NCBI GenBank assembly: GCA_022606135.1 | Contig: JABYQN010000003.1 | Location: 1,116,001-1,180,000, forward strand | Reading direction: 5' to 3' | DNA length: 64,000 bases | From: Fomes fomentarius | Lineage: Eukaryota; Basidiomycota; Agaricomycetes; Polyporales; Polyporaceae | Part shown: positions 1-11,166 of the stretch, in pieces | Layout of the letters: the number at the start of each line of letters is the position of its first letter | Position numbering within the stretch: the first letter of the stretch is position 1 | Program-made: the position numbers and the translations under genes | The notes under the pieces: model-generated | What the model was told of the DNA's origin: nothing | The model's database searches: none | What the model saw: only the letters and a program-made list of their open reading frames with translations

Positions 1-1329
1 CATACGGATTTGACGAAGAGGCGTCTGGCTTTCAGGTACTTTCACCCGATCCCGGTGACCCAGTGATTTTCAACTTTTGGTGTAGGGAGCAGGTCATCTC
101 GCTGCGTACCTGGAACGGGAATATGGTCCTAACGCATTCGAACTCATGCTTGACGAAGGCGGTCAGTGCATTGATGGCTACTTGACCCTAGTGACGACAC
201 CAGATTTACATGGCGATTCTCTCAGGCTCATATGGAACTCCTTACGGAGATGACGTCGTATTCGCTATCCCTTCGTTGTCAGAAAAAGGATATCTGGACG
301 TCCGGATCGAGATCACAACGAAGGGCGGACACTCCAGTGTTCCGCCGAAGCACACGGTTCGTTCGTAATGTTATGGCTCACGACGTGCTTGCGTTTTCAT
401 CGACAATTCCAGGCTATCGGCATACTGTCGTCCATGGTGAATGCAGTGGAGGACCACCCGCATGAAACTCAACTCGTCCGCGGCGGAGGGCCATACAACA
501 ATACCATGTGTGCCGCGACATACGGCCCCGACTACCCACAGAAGCTCCGTGACCTTGCTGCTAAGGCACCGGAGAGCGACGAGGCTCTCAAAGGACTCAA
601 AAACGCGCTGCTGGAAAGGTTCCCCAAATACGAAGCGATCCTCCGCACGACCCAGGCTGTCGACCTCATCCAAGGAGGCGTCAAGGTGAACGCGCTGCCA
701 GAGAAGGTCTCTGCCGTGGTCAACCATCGTATAGCCGAGCATAGCACCGTAAGGGAAGTCCAGAGACTCATGACGGACATCATCCTCCCCGTCGCGCGGA
801 TGCACAACTTGTCCGTGGACGCGTTCGGCGAGACGGTGACTCTGGGCTCGGGTAGCGGTGGGCATGTCGCGCTCTCCGATGCTTGGGGCACCGCCCTGGA
901 GCCGTCTCCCGTCACGCCAACGGGGAAGGACGACCCGTATCAAATCCTCGCCGGTACAATCAAGGCAACCATCGAGAGTGCGGAGGGATACAATGCAAAG
1001 GGTATTGTCGTTGCGCCCTTACTCGCTATCGGCAACACGGGTGAGCCGCAGTTCGTGATCTGATACAACGTCTCGACCTGACCCCTTCGCGGCATAGACA
1101 CACGGTACTATTGGAACGTTACTAGGAACATCTTCCGATACAAGCATTTGCATGAACGCGATCGGTACAATGGTGCTCATACAGTCAACGAAGGTCAATA
1201 TGTCCCCACCTTCAAGTTGCATGAGATGCAGACACTGAATGCAATTGTGTAGCTGTTCGTGCTGAGGGCTGGATCGACTCCATACGCTTCTACACGAAGT
1301 TTATCCTCAATTGTGACGAGTATCTGTGA
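1..1329 (+). CDS. M20 family carboxypeptidase (CPS1-like), 5' truncated by window edge
   Basis: C-terminal 346 residues of a zinc-dependent M20 peptidase resembling vacuolar Gly-Xaa carboxypeptidase (yeast Cps1), which trims short peptides. Exons, with the first codon at base 3: 1-35, 86-161, 226-356, 413-1040, 1098-1193, 1253-1329. All phases agree. Family landmarks in order: YGFDEEASG, which holds the catalytic Glu region; LDEGG; a GGHSSVPP lid segment; NAVEDHPHE; and the C-terminal GNTDTRYYW block, which supplies the last metal ligand and is split by the 1041-1097 intron. The protein ends FILNCDEYL. The N-terminus, and any signal or membrane anchor, lies outside the window, so vacuolar or secreted location cannot be judged. 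The stop is 95 bp from the convergent RPF1 stop. Family is sure; the exact paralogue is not. Confidence 0.9.
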
Positions 1330-1424
1330 GGACCAGCCTAAAGATTGACGCGTGTATCGTGTCACAAAGGACAAGTACCGGATAATGGGTGTTGTAGAAC
1401 GTGGATAAGTAGGCACCTGGAAAT

Positions 1425-2897
1425 TTACAAGAAGAACGTCCGCCTTGTTGTTTCGAGCTCGGACTGTGATTACGCATATTAGCAGCCGCATACGTTGAAG
1501 TGCAAGACGACATACCTTCCACACCCACAGGAACTCGTCCTCTGTCGGTGGGACGACCTCCTTCCTCACATAGTCCTGCACGTCACCCTTCTCAGCGGCT
1601 GCCGCCTCCTCCATCTCTGCATCTTTAGGTTCCTGTTGCTCGTCGTCCTCTGCGGTGTCAAACTCTAAAGGTTTGCTAGGCGCGCCGAGGTTCTTCACCG
1701 CCGGCAGTCCCTTCTTCAAGTAGCGAAGTTTGAGCGTGAAGCGCGGACCGATCTCTTGCAGTGCGACTTTTTCGGGCGAACGGAACGCATATCTACAGGC
1801 ACGTTTTAATGCTCAGAAAAAGACAAGACAGCGGTCAGCGAGGGGAGTAACATACCGATGTCTTCTGAAGAAGAGGAAGTCCCGCTGATTGTGAAGTGTG
1901 ACCACTTGACGTCCCTGGAACTCGGGCATTGGTGGGAACAGAGTCTGGAAGAGACGGCCCACTGTGTGTCCGAGACGCGTAACAAATCCATTCAATACAA
2001 GCTCCGGGTAGTGCGATGTCGCACGAGCGTGTCCCTGAGCGTAAGACATGAGTGAGGGCCACGATGGGCAAAGTGCAGTGGGTATCAGCCTACCGATATT
2101 TTCTGAGACAACTCAACGGACGTGAGCTTGAAGTAAGCTGTTGGACCTTCCGGAAGGTAGACTACTGTAATGGCATCTGGAAGGCGGTCAGAATTGCGCG
2201 TTCCTTCGGTGTCGCATGATATGGGGACTCACTAGGCTTCTTCATGTCCTCGTTCACCACCATGAGGTGACTGTACCCTCTGTTCGCAGCCCAGCCAGCA
2301 ATCCGCCCCATCTCGAAGCCCTTGCCTTTCTTCCGCCTGATGAACTCTGCTCCGGGAAACACGCCGACAATCTCGTCACAGAAGTCATACGTTGTCCGTG
2401 TCGCTTTGGGGGATGTGGTGATGAGGACTTTGGGCGGTATGCTTGGGTCAAATTCGCCGGAGAAGTAGGCAGCGAACGGGTCCGCGGAAATGTCAGCAGC
2501 GGACTCGTCCTGAGGCTGCACAGCAGAAGGGTTTTGTACAACACCATGAGGGTCGGACGTCGAAAGGGTGTCGCCCTCAGTAAGGGTAGACGGGCCAGCA
2601 TTTGGTTCTGCTGCGGTTAACATGGACGGGTCGTACTCGCGCAAGTTGTCGAGAGTCCGGGGGACATTGTGCGCGAGACGTTTCTACTCGCCAATTTGGG
2701 TGGTCAGATGATATTATGTACATGCATATTCTTCGGTTACGCACTTTCTTTGCCAGTGGGTCACTCGCCTCTGTCTTCGCCAGAGCAAGTCTCCTCTGCA
2801 GCTTGGTCTGCCGCTTCGCCTTCTTCTGTTTCTGCGCAATCTCCTCGCGCTTGATTTTGTTCTTGATAGACGACGGTTCAAAGCGGTTAGTGGGCAT
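1425..2897 (-). CDS. RPF1: Brix-domain ribosome production factor 1
   Basis: A 393-residue nucleolar protein needed for pre-60S assembly and 27S pre-rRNA processing. Exons, 5' to 3' on the minus strand: 2897-2745, 2683-2233, 2176-2094, 2034-1856, 1792-1516, 1463-1425. The lengths sum to a whole reading frame. After a basic N-terminal coiled region rich in KQKKAKRQ, the Brix core is plain: [50 protein letters not shown], then [26 protein letters not shown] and [19 protein letters not shown]. The C-terminus ends TTRRTFFL, as in the family. An acidic insert near the end ([15 protein letters not shown]) is variable in relatives. The start is the ATG of MPTNRFEPS. It is divergent from the p24 gene, with 178 bp between starts. 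Confidence 0.93.
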
Positions 2898-3075
2898 GTC
2901 GCGGTCGAGCAAGAGGGCTGAAGCAAGTATCAGAGAGTGGCAAGCGCAGAGTTCACAGCCTGAGCCTGCGCGCGACACCAAAAATCTATAGCAGCAGATC
3001 TGGCGGGTAAGGCTGTTCCCACGGCACATCCCTTCTTCGTCACGACCACCGACGACCACGACACGTTCCTCCTTC
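2898..3075. promoter_or_regulatory. Shared divergent promoter, RPF1 / p24
   Basis: 178 bp between two divergent start codons, which must hold both 5' UTRs and any shared promoter. I see no clear TATA element. Confidence 0.6.
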
Positions 3076-3923
3076 ATGGCCTTTTCGCGGAGACCCCCTC
3101 TCCTTTCGCTATGCCTGCTCCTCGTACTTGCTACGGCCGTTAATGCGCTTCACTTCTATCTGGACACGAACGAGAAACGATGTTTTATTGAGGAGCTTCC
3201 GACGGACACGATAGTGGAGGGTGCGTGTTATGTGGCACCTCCGTATTTCCGCCGCACTCGCTGACGGGTGCGCTGGGTTGCGCAGGACACTACAAGGGTC
3301 TCGAGTGGTCTGAAGCCGATCAGAAATACATTGAGAATCCCAACCTTGGCATCCTCGTAGAAGTCGATGTGAGTCTCATGACGCCGTCTGCTGTGTCTGT
3401 GTGCGCCGTGACACGTCTTCCCTTTGCGTCTATTAGGAGGTTGAGACGGGACACAATGTCGTCAAGACTCGCGGACCTTCTGAAGGCCGCTTCACGTTCA
3501 CATCGCACGACTCAGGCGACCACACCATCTGTCTCTCCAGCAATTACGGCACGTCATGGTTTGCGACTACACACATCCGTCTGCACCTCGACATCGTCGT
3601 TGGAAGCACGAAGCCAGACACGGAGCAAGACCGCTCACACATCTCCGAGCTCTCGCAGAAGCTCCGGGACCTCAACCAGAAGCTCGAGGACATCAATCGC
3701 GAACAGCAGTACCAGCGCGAGCGCGAGGCTGCGTTCCGGAACCTGAGCGAGGAAACGAACTCGCGGGCGGTGTGGTATACGGTTGCGCAGATTGGGGTCT
3801 TGATAGCGACGTGCTTGTGGCAGATGCGGCATCTAAAGGTGCGTAAATTGTGATAACAGTCGTTTCTCGATTGCTGACTGCAGGCTGTCACAGCGATTCT
3901 TCGAGGAGAGGAAAATGCACTAA
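3076..3923 (+). CDS. p24/emp24 cargo receptor, alpha-type (ERP1/TMED9-like)
   Basis: A 219-residue type I membrane protein of COPII/COPI vesicles that cycles between ER and Golgi and helps select cargo. Exons 3076-3220, 3286-3368, 3437-3838, 3894-3923. A signal peptide (about residues 1-24) is followed by a GOLD domain beginning LHFYLDTNEKRCFIEELP, the alpha-subfamily hallmark. The lumenal Cys pair (KRCFIEE and HTICLSS) is present. A heptad coiled coil (ELSQKLRDLNQKLEDINRE) and one membrane span (VAQIGVLIATCLW) follow. The short tail RHLKRFFEERKMH carries the FF COPII signal and basic residues. The last intron acceptor was chosen at 3893 because only it restores RFFEERK. Alpha class is confident; ERP1 versus ERP5/6 is not decidable. 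Confidence 0.92.
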
Positions 3924-4080
3924 TACACTAATGTCCCTTGGTGTTGATATGTCTATATATTGGGCCGGTCTCTCGCATGAACTAGCGTGTGAGCTCTTGC
4001 AATACCGTCGACGTCGATGAGCACCAGGTGAGCCAATATTCGAGGCACATATACGCATACTGTTTCACTCTCGACTGTGC

Positions 4081-5571
4081 TCAGAGCCGAAGGAGCACCT
4101 TCTTACCAAATCCTTGCTCCATCTTCGTGAAGGTTTCTCGTAACTTCTGGGTGGCTGCCTCATCGCTAGGTTCGTCCGCAAGGTCCAGAATCTCATGCTC
4201 CGGTTCCTTGAGCTACGTAAACCGTGCCCGGCACGTCAGTCGCAATTGGTAGCGGCTCGATCAATCAATTTACGAACCTGTAGGTCAGTGAGAGTCTTCA
4301 TCAAGTTTTCACGTTCTTGCCGCGAATGCCGCTGGTACCAGCGACTCTGCCAAAAGCCATGTGCGGTCAAGTTCTTGAAGATGAATGATGAAGTTGGAAG
4401 GGAAAACGGCTGCTTGGACATGGCCCCGTAGGAGATTATATGTGCATTCTCCCCGAGGTAGCGCGTCATGGCAGTTGTGTCACGGCCGCTCACGCAGTTA
4501 AGCATTAGTCGAATTGGCTGTCACGGGCGATGGGTGAGATAGTGGGGTGGTAATGTGCACATTACACTCACTGAACCTGAGGTCCATTGTTTGATGTGCT
4601 TGGCGAGCTGCTTGTCGCTGAGCGCGTCGTATGTGAAGACGTGCGTCGCGCCTAGCTCGGTGAGTGAAGTTATGAGATTGTCGAGGTCAGGTCTAGGGAT
4701 GCCAGTCAGCCAGAGATACTTTGACCTCGCCATGAGAGATCCCGACATGCCTGTTGCGTACAAAGTTGATAGTCTTGATCCCCTTCTTCGCGGCAATTTG
4801 TATGACTGCTTGACCCACCTGAGTCATGCGTCAGTACACAGGTAGACCGGTACTTCGATGTGACTGAACGCACAGCGCTGTTCGCTCCTAGTGAGACACA
4901 GGTGTGAGGGGACGGTATGATACATAAATCATCAATGACACTTGCCGTTTTGCAATACCCAGTCACCCTCTTTGAGCTTCACAAAACTGTGCAGCATGTT
5001 GTAGGCAGTTGGCGGATTGACCTGACTCCAAAAACATCAGGAACATGTAGATGTGGCTGAGACGGGCGGCGTTCATGCGTACAGTGATAACAGCAGCATT
5101 GACTTCACTCAAACCAATGGAAGGGAGCTTGATCACGTCTTCCGCACGAAGAACACGAGAGGACGACCAGGTGCCAGACTGTGGCTTTGCGACAATAACC
5201 CTGTCACCCTCCTGAATGCCATTCACACCTTCCCCGACGTCTACGACCTCTGCCACACCTTCATTGCCAGCAACGAAGACATCCTGTCCCGAGAACTGCA
5301 GTTGAGCAGGTTTCACCGGATACACGCCTTGGATGAGGTTTATGTCAGAAGGATTGATTGGGGCGAGGCGGAAGCGGATGTTGAGAGAGCCGGCAGGTGG
5401 TGGAGGAAGAGGATCATAGGACTGGATCTTGAGGACGTCGGTGGGGTTGCCGTTCTCGGTGTAGACAACGGCGCGGTTAGCAGAGAGGACGGAAGAGGTT
5501 GAGAAGCGACTGGCGCGTAGGTTCGCAATAGTAGAGCGGTACACGCGCGGCAAGTAGCATTGTCGGAGCAT
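4081..5571 (-). CDS. ETR1: Mitochondrial enoyl-[acyl-carrier-protein] reductase
   Basis: A 377-residue medium-chain dehydrogenase-like enzyme that reduces trans-2-enoyl thioesters with NADPH in mitochondrial fatty acid synthesis (MECR/Etr1). Exons on the minus strand: 5571-5083, 5021-4946, 4887-4874, 4818-4751, 4692-4572, 4517-4278, 4206-4081, exactly 1134 nt. The N-terminus is a basic, Ser/Arg-rich presequence. Landmarks: APINPSDINLIQG with the catalytic Tyr region nearby, NPPTAYNML, the cofactor segment QNGANSAVGQAVIQIAA, INFVRNRPD, and LNCVSG. Exon 3 is only 14 nt. Two introns need GC donors: 4945-4888 (GCAAGT) and 4750-4693 (GCATGT). No nearby GT donor keeps the frame. The gene is divergent from TIM44 with 212 bp between starts. 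Confidence 0.93.
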
Positions 5572-5783
5572 GGCAGGGTCGTTGTGGATTGCAGCAAGCT
5601 TGGCTTGACCAGGATATGATCAAGCTGCCATGACGTACCGTGGTACCGGGATTCGGGAAGCCCTAACCTTGCGCCGAATTACACAGTCACGTGCAAGACT
5701 CTGGGCGCCTGTGCCAGAATCTTTGCGAGAACGCTACGAATGCACTCGGTCACCTTCGTCTCCGACCTCTGCTCTCGTTCGCC
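5572..5783. promoter_or_regulatory. Shared divergent promoter, ETR1 / TIM44
   Basis: 212 bp between divergent starts of two nuclear genes for mitochondrial proteins. Co-regulation is inferred only from spacing; no factor site was recognised. Confidence 0.55.
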
Positions 5784-7518
5784 ATGCTGCCTCGTCATCT
5801 TCGTCGTGCGGTTGTGACCCCTGCCGCTCCTGCGCAGATACGCGCACTTCTGCTCGCCAGGCAGTCTCTGCGTCCGCTCCCTCTAGCTTTGCATCCAGCG
5901 TATTCTGCGGGTGCACTTTCCGCGTCATTTCACTCTTCGGCACGTCGCCAGAACAACGAACCACCAAAGTCGCCTTTCCAGACCTTTGTAGACGTCCTGA
6001 AAGATGAACTCCGGAAGAACCGCGAGCTGCAGGACAACGTCAAGCAGCTTCAAGGAGACGTGGAGAAGTTCCAGGACTCGGAAGCTATGAAGCGTGCCCG
6101 GGAGGCGTATGAACGCGCCAGGGCAAGTCACATGAATTATGCAGAGTCTTATACAAGTGTCTCAATTAGCTATCTGTGCTCAGTTGACGTCCAGCATCAA
6201 AGAGAATCCTCGACTGCGGGCCGCGGCCGAGGAGCTTCGGAAAGCTGGCATCAAGGTCGGTGACGCGGTGGGCGAGGCGTTGAAGACTATGGAGGAGAGC
6301 GAGCTTGCTCGTGCGGTACGTGCGTATACATCTGTTTTCTGTACGACTGCTCACGAGCCTTCGACCGGCAGATCTCTCGCGCTTCTGCTGCTGTGTCATC
6401 AACGATCGAGAGGACAACAGAACCAATACGCAACACCGCGGCCTACAAGACGCTATCAGAGACGATTTCAGACGCATTGGACGACAGTGGCAGCGCGAAA
6501 CACGCAGGGTTCGAGGAGAAAGAGGCGCGCCGGAAACGTAGACAAATCCGTCTCGAGAAGGCTGGCCGGAACAGCATAGGTGTGCGCACGAAGGCGAATC
6601 CAGAGTACGTCCTTCACTCCTTGCACAGATTGTCAACGTCATTGACGTTATGATCCCGTGTAGTGCTGGCCAGGCCATGGTCCTGCACAAGGACTCTCCG
6701 CGACAAGAGAAGTGGAACCAGCTGAAGGAGACGAACCCCGTTTTCCGTCAGTTTGCTGAGCTCAAGCAGCAGTACGACGAAAGCGAAAATCCGGTCATCT
6801 CTTCTTTGCGAGGCGTCACGCAGACTATCGGTAGCTGGTTCGACGAGAACGAGAGCGCACAGGTTCAGCGGCTCATGAAGGCGATGGACTCCACGTTCAA
6901 CATGGAGGGCTTCGAACGTGAACTCCGAGAGTACATCGTGCCGGAGGTGGTCGACGCATATTTGAGCGCAGATCGGGAAGCGTTGCAGGCGTGGTGTGGC
7001 GAGGCGGTAAGTAATCTCGTCTCTTTCCCGTCAAACCAGTGAACTTGAGCATATTGCTAACTGGCTCTCGATACAGACATACAACGTCCTCTGGGCGACG
7101 ATGGAGCAGTACTTGAAGCAAGGGTTGATCAGCGACAGCAAGGTCCTCGACATTCGACAAGTCGACGTGAGTGCATCCTTACTAGCATTCTACCATACGA
7201 TATTTGACTGCGGGGATAGGTATCCACTGGAAAGGTCCTCGAGAACAATATTCCCGTGTTCGTCATCACCTTCGCGACGCAAGAGGTGCTTCTGTTTCGG
7301 AACGTGAAGACGGGCGAGATTGCTGTCGGTGCCGAGGACAGGGTCGAGCAATGTCATTACGCTGCTGTGATCACACGAGTAGAGGAGGAGCTCGACAATG
7401 AGCTCACCGGAGGCTGGAAGATCGTCGAGGTACGTCTCATCTTGCGCTCAACGGTACCTGAAGTTCATGCTTTGTTCTGGTGCAGATGGGACGAAGATCT
7501 GCTCGCCAGTATCTCTAG
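5784..7518 (+). CDS. TIM44: Mitochondrial import motor subunit TIM44
   Basis: A 459-residue peripheral inner-membrane protein that tethers matrix Hsp70 to the TIM23 channel. Exons 5784-6122, 6184-6315, 6372-6604, 6664-7006, 7077-7166, 7220-7429, 7486-7518 (1380 nt). The Arg-rich presequence starts at the ATG in GCCATGCTG; the same frame is open upstream but gives no better start. A charged coiled coil (FVDVLKDELRKNRELQDNV) leads to SAKHAGFEEKEARRKR, and the conserved C-terminal domain begins near NPVFRQFAELKQQYDESENP and ends in MGRRSARQYL. The first intron (6123-6183) uses a GC donor (AGG then GCAAGT). It is convergent with the heme lyase gene. Confidence 0.94.
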
Positions 7519-7841
7519 TTCAGTCAACCCCCGCCTGCTGCCTTGCCGTCGACCAAAAGTTGCTCGCTCGCTATCTTGGACTACTGCACACGCCATCTAC
7601 GACTGATAACGCATACACCACACATCGCATTGTCACCCACCGCTCATATGTAAGTAGAGTAGTACTCACTCGTAGTCTTTCAGCGCGGGGCACTGCACAT
7701 GTCCTGTAGCTAGATATTACGATAATGCATTATAGAAAGTCATACTACATCTAGAGGAACTACACCTAGAGAATCATGAGTGGTGTGGCCGTGGTGCGTG
7801 ATGGTGTATCCAAGCCAAAAAAAAACTATCCAATAGATAGA
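7519..7841. other. Convergent 3' gap, TIM44 / heme lyase
   Basis: 323 bp between two stop codons. It holds an A9 run at 7817-7825 and nothing else I can support; presumably 3' UTR of both genes. Confidence 0.5.
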
Positions 7842-8793
7842 CTAGTGCGCACCCTGATTGCGTGCATTTTCCTCGCGGAACGTTGCCCACACATCCTCTG
7901 TAGCCGCTACTATCCGCTGTTTGATGCTACCGACGCTGTCTAGGGCGGGACGCACGTCCAGAGAAAAGACGGGCGAACCATCCGGTTCGGGAGGGGCAGA
8001 GTAGTAGTCGATGACGTAGCGGACCTCTTCGCCGCCGTTTCTGCGCACTATCCAGTCATGTCGATCGAACGGAGGCTCCGTGCTGTGAACGACCTTGACG
8101 TTAATTGTAGAGAAACGACAGAGAGAGCTAGGACTCACTTGAACCGTGAGGGGAGCAGCCAGCCGGCGAACAGCCAGAACCGAGCCTTCGGTGACAGCTC
8201 TCCAGGACGTCCCTTGAACCGCGCCAATTGGACGTTGGCGAGCGTGCTGTTGCAAAGAACGTTTTAGTATGCCGCCGCGCGCATCGCTCACGACGTCGTC
8301 GTAGGAACGGAAGGCATGACAGAAAGCAGACTCACGGATTCTCCTTGCGCTCCCACTTGAGAATCTCCTGCCATGCCTGCTCGTTCAGGAAGTTGTGGAT
8401 CTGGACCATGGTCTCGACGTGCTCCTCGGGGGTCTCCCAGCCCTTGCGCACGAGCGCGTTGTAAAACTGCTGCGGGGACGGGTAGTCCCACTTGGAACTA
8501 TCGTCGCGCGGGATCGAGGACGTCTCGCGCTCGACCGGAAGCGCGGCGGCCTGGTGCGCCGCGGGCATCTGCGATAGTGTGGGCATCTGGTTGAGCGGAT
8601 TGAGCGCGTCGTGGTTGATGGGGCATTGCGCGGGTGCCTGGGAGGAGGAGGAGGAGGAGGAGGAGGAGGATTTGTCATGCGGGACAGGACATTTTGCGGG
8701 CGCGGAGGATGAGGAGGAGGACGGTGCTGTGTGATTGATTGGACATTGCGCGGGTTGTGCGGAGGAGACGGACTGTGATGCTGTCTGGCCCAT
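7842..8793 (-). CDS. Cytochrome c heme lyase (holocytochrome c synthase)
   Basis: A 268-residue enzyme of the mitochondrial intermembrane space that attaches heme covalently to apocytochrome c (CYC3/CYT2/HCCS family). Exons on the minus strand: 8793-8336, 8246-8139, 8082-7842 (807 nt). The N-terminal 60 residues carry three CP heme-regulatory motifs (CPINH near 17, CPVPH near 35, CPINH near 57) separated by poly-Ser tracts. The core follows: [20 protein letters not shown], the HNFLNE region, [20 protein letters not shown], then EPPFDRHDW and YVIDYY. The second acceptor was placed at 8083 because it restores [13 protein letters not shown] (GGA)10 run at 8641-8670 encodes one Ser tract. Whether it serves cytochrome c or c1 cannot be told. 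Confidence 0.92.
8641..8670. repeat. (GGA)10 trinucleotide repeat in coding sequence
   Basis: Ten uninterrupted GGA units on the plus strand, read as TCC serine codons in the heme lyase on the minus strand. Such a run is prone to length change without loss of frame. Confidence 0.95.
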
Positions 8794-9984
8794 GATGTCT
8801 AGAGGCGACGTGAGGGTTGGCAAGCAAGCCTTATGGGCGGATGGGGGTGGTGTATGGACGAGGAATAGGACGGCCGGGATTGGCAGGGATTGGCGCACAA
8901 CGTGGCGGAGCAGCACGGAGGCAGACCTCTGTTTCCGTGTCGTCCGGGGGCTCGTCTTACATAAGTGACGGACACAACCTAACCTCTCTCTCCTAGATCT
9001 TTACCTCTCCGTTCTCCTTTCGTTGGTCACTGTGTTGTCACGACCTACACTCAGCGCTGACTGTGTAATCTCAAGTATATCAATTAGTATCCACGTTAGA
9101 GTTATTCTGCGTAGTGACGCGCTCAGGCTGCTTGCATAGTATTATAGATCATGTACACTGGCAGTTGCATCAAATGCTCTCCACGCTGCCGGACGAGGTA
9201 CCATGGTTAGCAATCGTACCGCCACAACAACTGGAACCCTCAGAGCTCCTTAAGACCAACAACCCACGCACGAACTGGGTGCCGGACCACCCATCTCCTC
9301 GTTGAAAGCCAGCCGCAGGCAAAAATCTACTTTCCCCCTTCGACTGTAACACTGTCACTGACGCTCACCACGCACCGTGCATTTCGCCGCAACGTCGACC
9401 TGCTCGTCGCCGTCCTCCGTCAGCGAAAGCGGGAGCGAGTATAGCGCAGCTCACTCGGCTAGTGGGTGGACCGTGACGCCTATGTCGTCGCAGGAGGCCT
9501 TGAGTTCTCAGCTTAGCCAACGCTCAGACTCGAGCACGAGCTCGTTGGCGCTTCTTATTGTTATGAGCATCCGTTTCTGTGAACGATTCGGTCGAAGATA
9601 GCGCTGGAGTTGTCACTCAAACTGATCAAGGATAACAGCGCTGCGCATTATGATTCACGACCAGCGTTACAGACGAAAACCAGCCGCACAATCTATGAAA
9701 AATGACCCAGGATGGTTAGCCAGCATTCATAGACAGACGGAGTGAGAGGAAACGACGCACACCAAGAATCCCGCACATTCAAATTTTCCCTGAGCTTGCC
9801 TATCGTCCCACAGAAGCTTGATGAGCATGCACGAGCAGCCGCACACCGCATAATTCCGAGTTCAAGCCCTGCCAGCGGGCATCCAAAGCATACACTCGCC
9901 AGGCACCGAGACCAGATACAAACTGGTGCCCGTGATCAGCCACATACTTCCATCCCAGCCGGAAGGAAGCAATGCTCACCAAAA
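8794..9984. other. Intergenic, no supported gene
   Basis: 1.2 kb between the heme lyase start and the stop of the next minus-strand gene. Short open frames here show no family signature, intron phase pattern or good start. It includes the heme lyase promoter and presumably a 3' UTR. Confidence 0.5.
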
Positions 9985-11166
9985 TCAAAGAGAACCTTGT
10001 GTCGCAGGGCGGTCAACGATGATCGGAGGAGTGCTGGAAGGGGCTACGACGGGCGGGGGCTTGACGACAGAGGAAGAGGACTTGAGCTTGTTCGCCACTT
10101 TCCCGGACTGTGTCGCCGTCTTCACAGGCAGCGCGAGATTCGCCAGTACCTTCCTTGTAGCAATGGGTTTCGGGGAGCGCGAGGCTTCTTTCGAAGCGCG
10201 GGCCACGCGCACAACCTTGCTGAGAGGGCGCTCATCCTCACTGGAGACGTTAGCCTCGTCAGCGACAGCGGCGCTGCCAAAGATTATCTCTTCCCATTCA
10301 TGCTCTGTCTTCCTCGTTGCGGCGGTGAGGGGTTGTACTGGGGTGCTGAAGGTGATATTCGCAATAGTTGAGGGGACAGAGATGGGAAGAGGTGACTACT
10401 TCGGCAATGAGTTTTGCGGCAAGCTCCTCGTATTCGGCAGATGGTTGCAATGAGAGTGACTGGTGTGTAGAAACTGAAGGAGATATACTGTCGGCCAAAT
10501 TCGAAGACGACGCATAGGAAGAGAGTGAGGAGGATGAGTGGGCGGAGAGCAAGGTAGGTGGGATCAAGATATCCTCCATGTCTTCTTCGTCGTCCGAGGC
10601 CGTCATTGCTGGAGGAGTTATCTGAGCCTGATTCGGAAGCATCATCCCATCCCTGTGCTCGTGGGTCGGTCATAGGGTTTGAAGCTAGCAGCCGATCCTC
10701 GGCACATACCTATCAGCTTCAGGAGCAGCTTCATCTTGCAGCAATGCTGCATCGAGTTCTCGGGCCATAAGCTCCATGGCGCGGACGTCACGGAAGGCGC
10801 CATCGTCCTTTTCAGCGTCAAGGGGTTCTGTCAGAAGGGGCTTCTGAAGGAAGTAGACTGCATGTCCGCGGCGGATGATCACCTCTTCCACGAGACCTTG
10901 CGTGCAAGGATGGGAAGGTCTTGGGTGCCAGGTGTGTCAACTTGGTTGGGACTAGAGGGTTTGGAGGCACCCGGGACTCACATGAGCTCGGGAGTGAGTT
11001 TCCCCGTGTTCGGGTCGAAAGTGGAGACGGTGGCGGTGGCGGTGAAGAAGTAGTCGGCTGTCGCGTTCAACGTGATTCTAAGAGTAAAACTGCACAGCAG
11101 TGAAGGTAGTTACGAGGAAGTTGAACACAGGGGAGGGCAAGTGCAGGTGTGGGCAGGAACGGGCAT
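9985..11166 (-). CDS. Unrecognised protein, acidic and Ser-rich
   Basis: I do not recognise this protein. Proposed minus-strand exons: 11166-11114, 11089-10982, 10919-10710, then 10652 down to about 10395, and a last part from about 10375 to the stop at 9985. The first four junctions agree in phase and give a folded-looking stretch (ATADYFFTATATVSTFDP, then GLVEEVIIRRGHAVYFLQKP and DGAFRDVRAMELMARELD), followed by an acidic and Ser-rich linker (SDDEEDMEDI) and a basic, Ser/Pro-rich tail (PLSKVVRVARASKEASRSP). The switch of frame near 10340-10395 is not cleanly explained. A short intron starting GTCCCC would fit, but an indel is also possible. The start ATG is the weakest choice. Confidence 0.5.
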
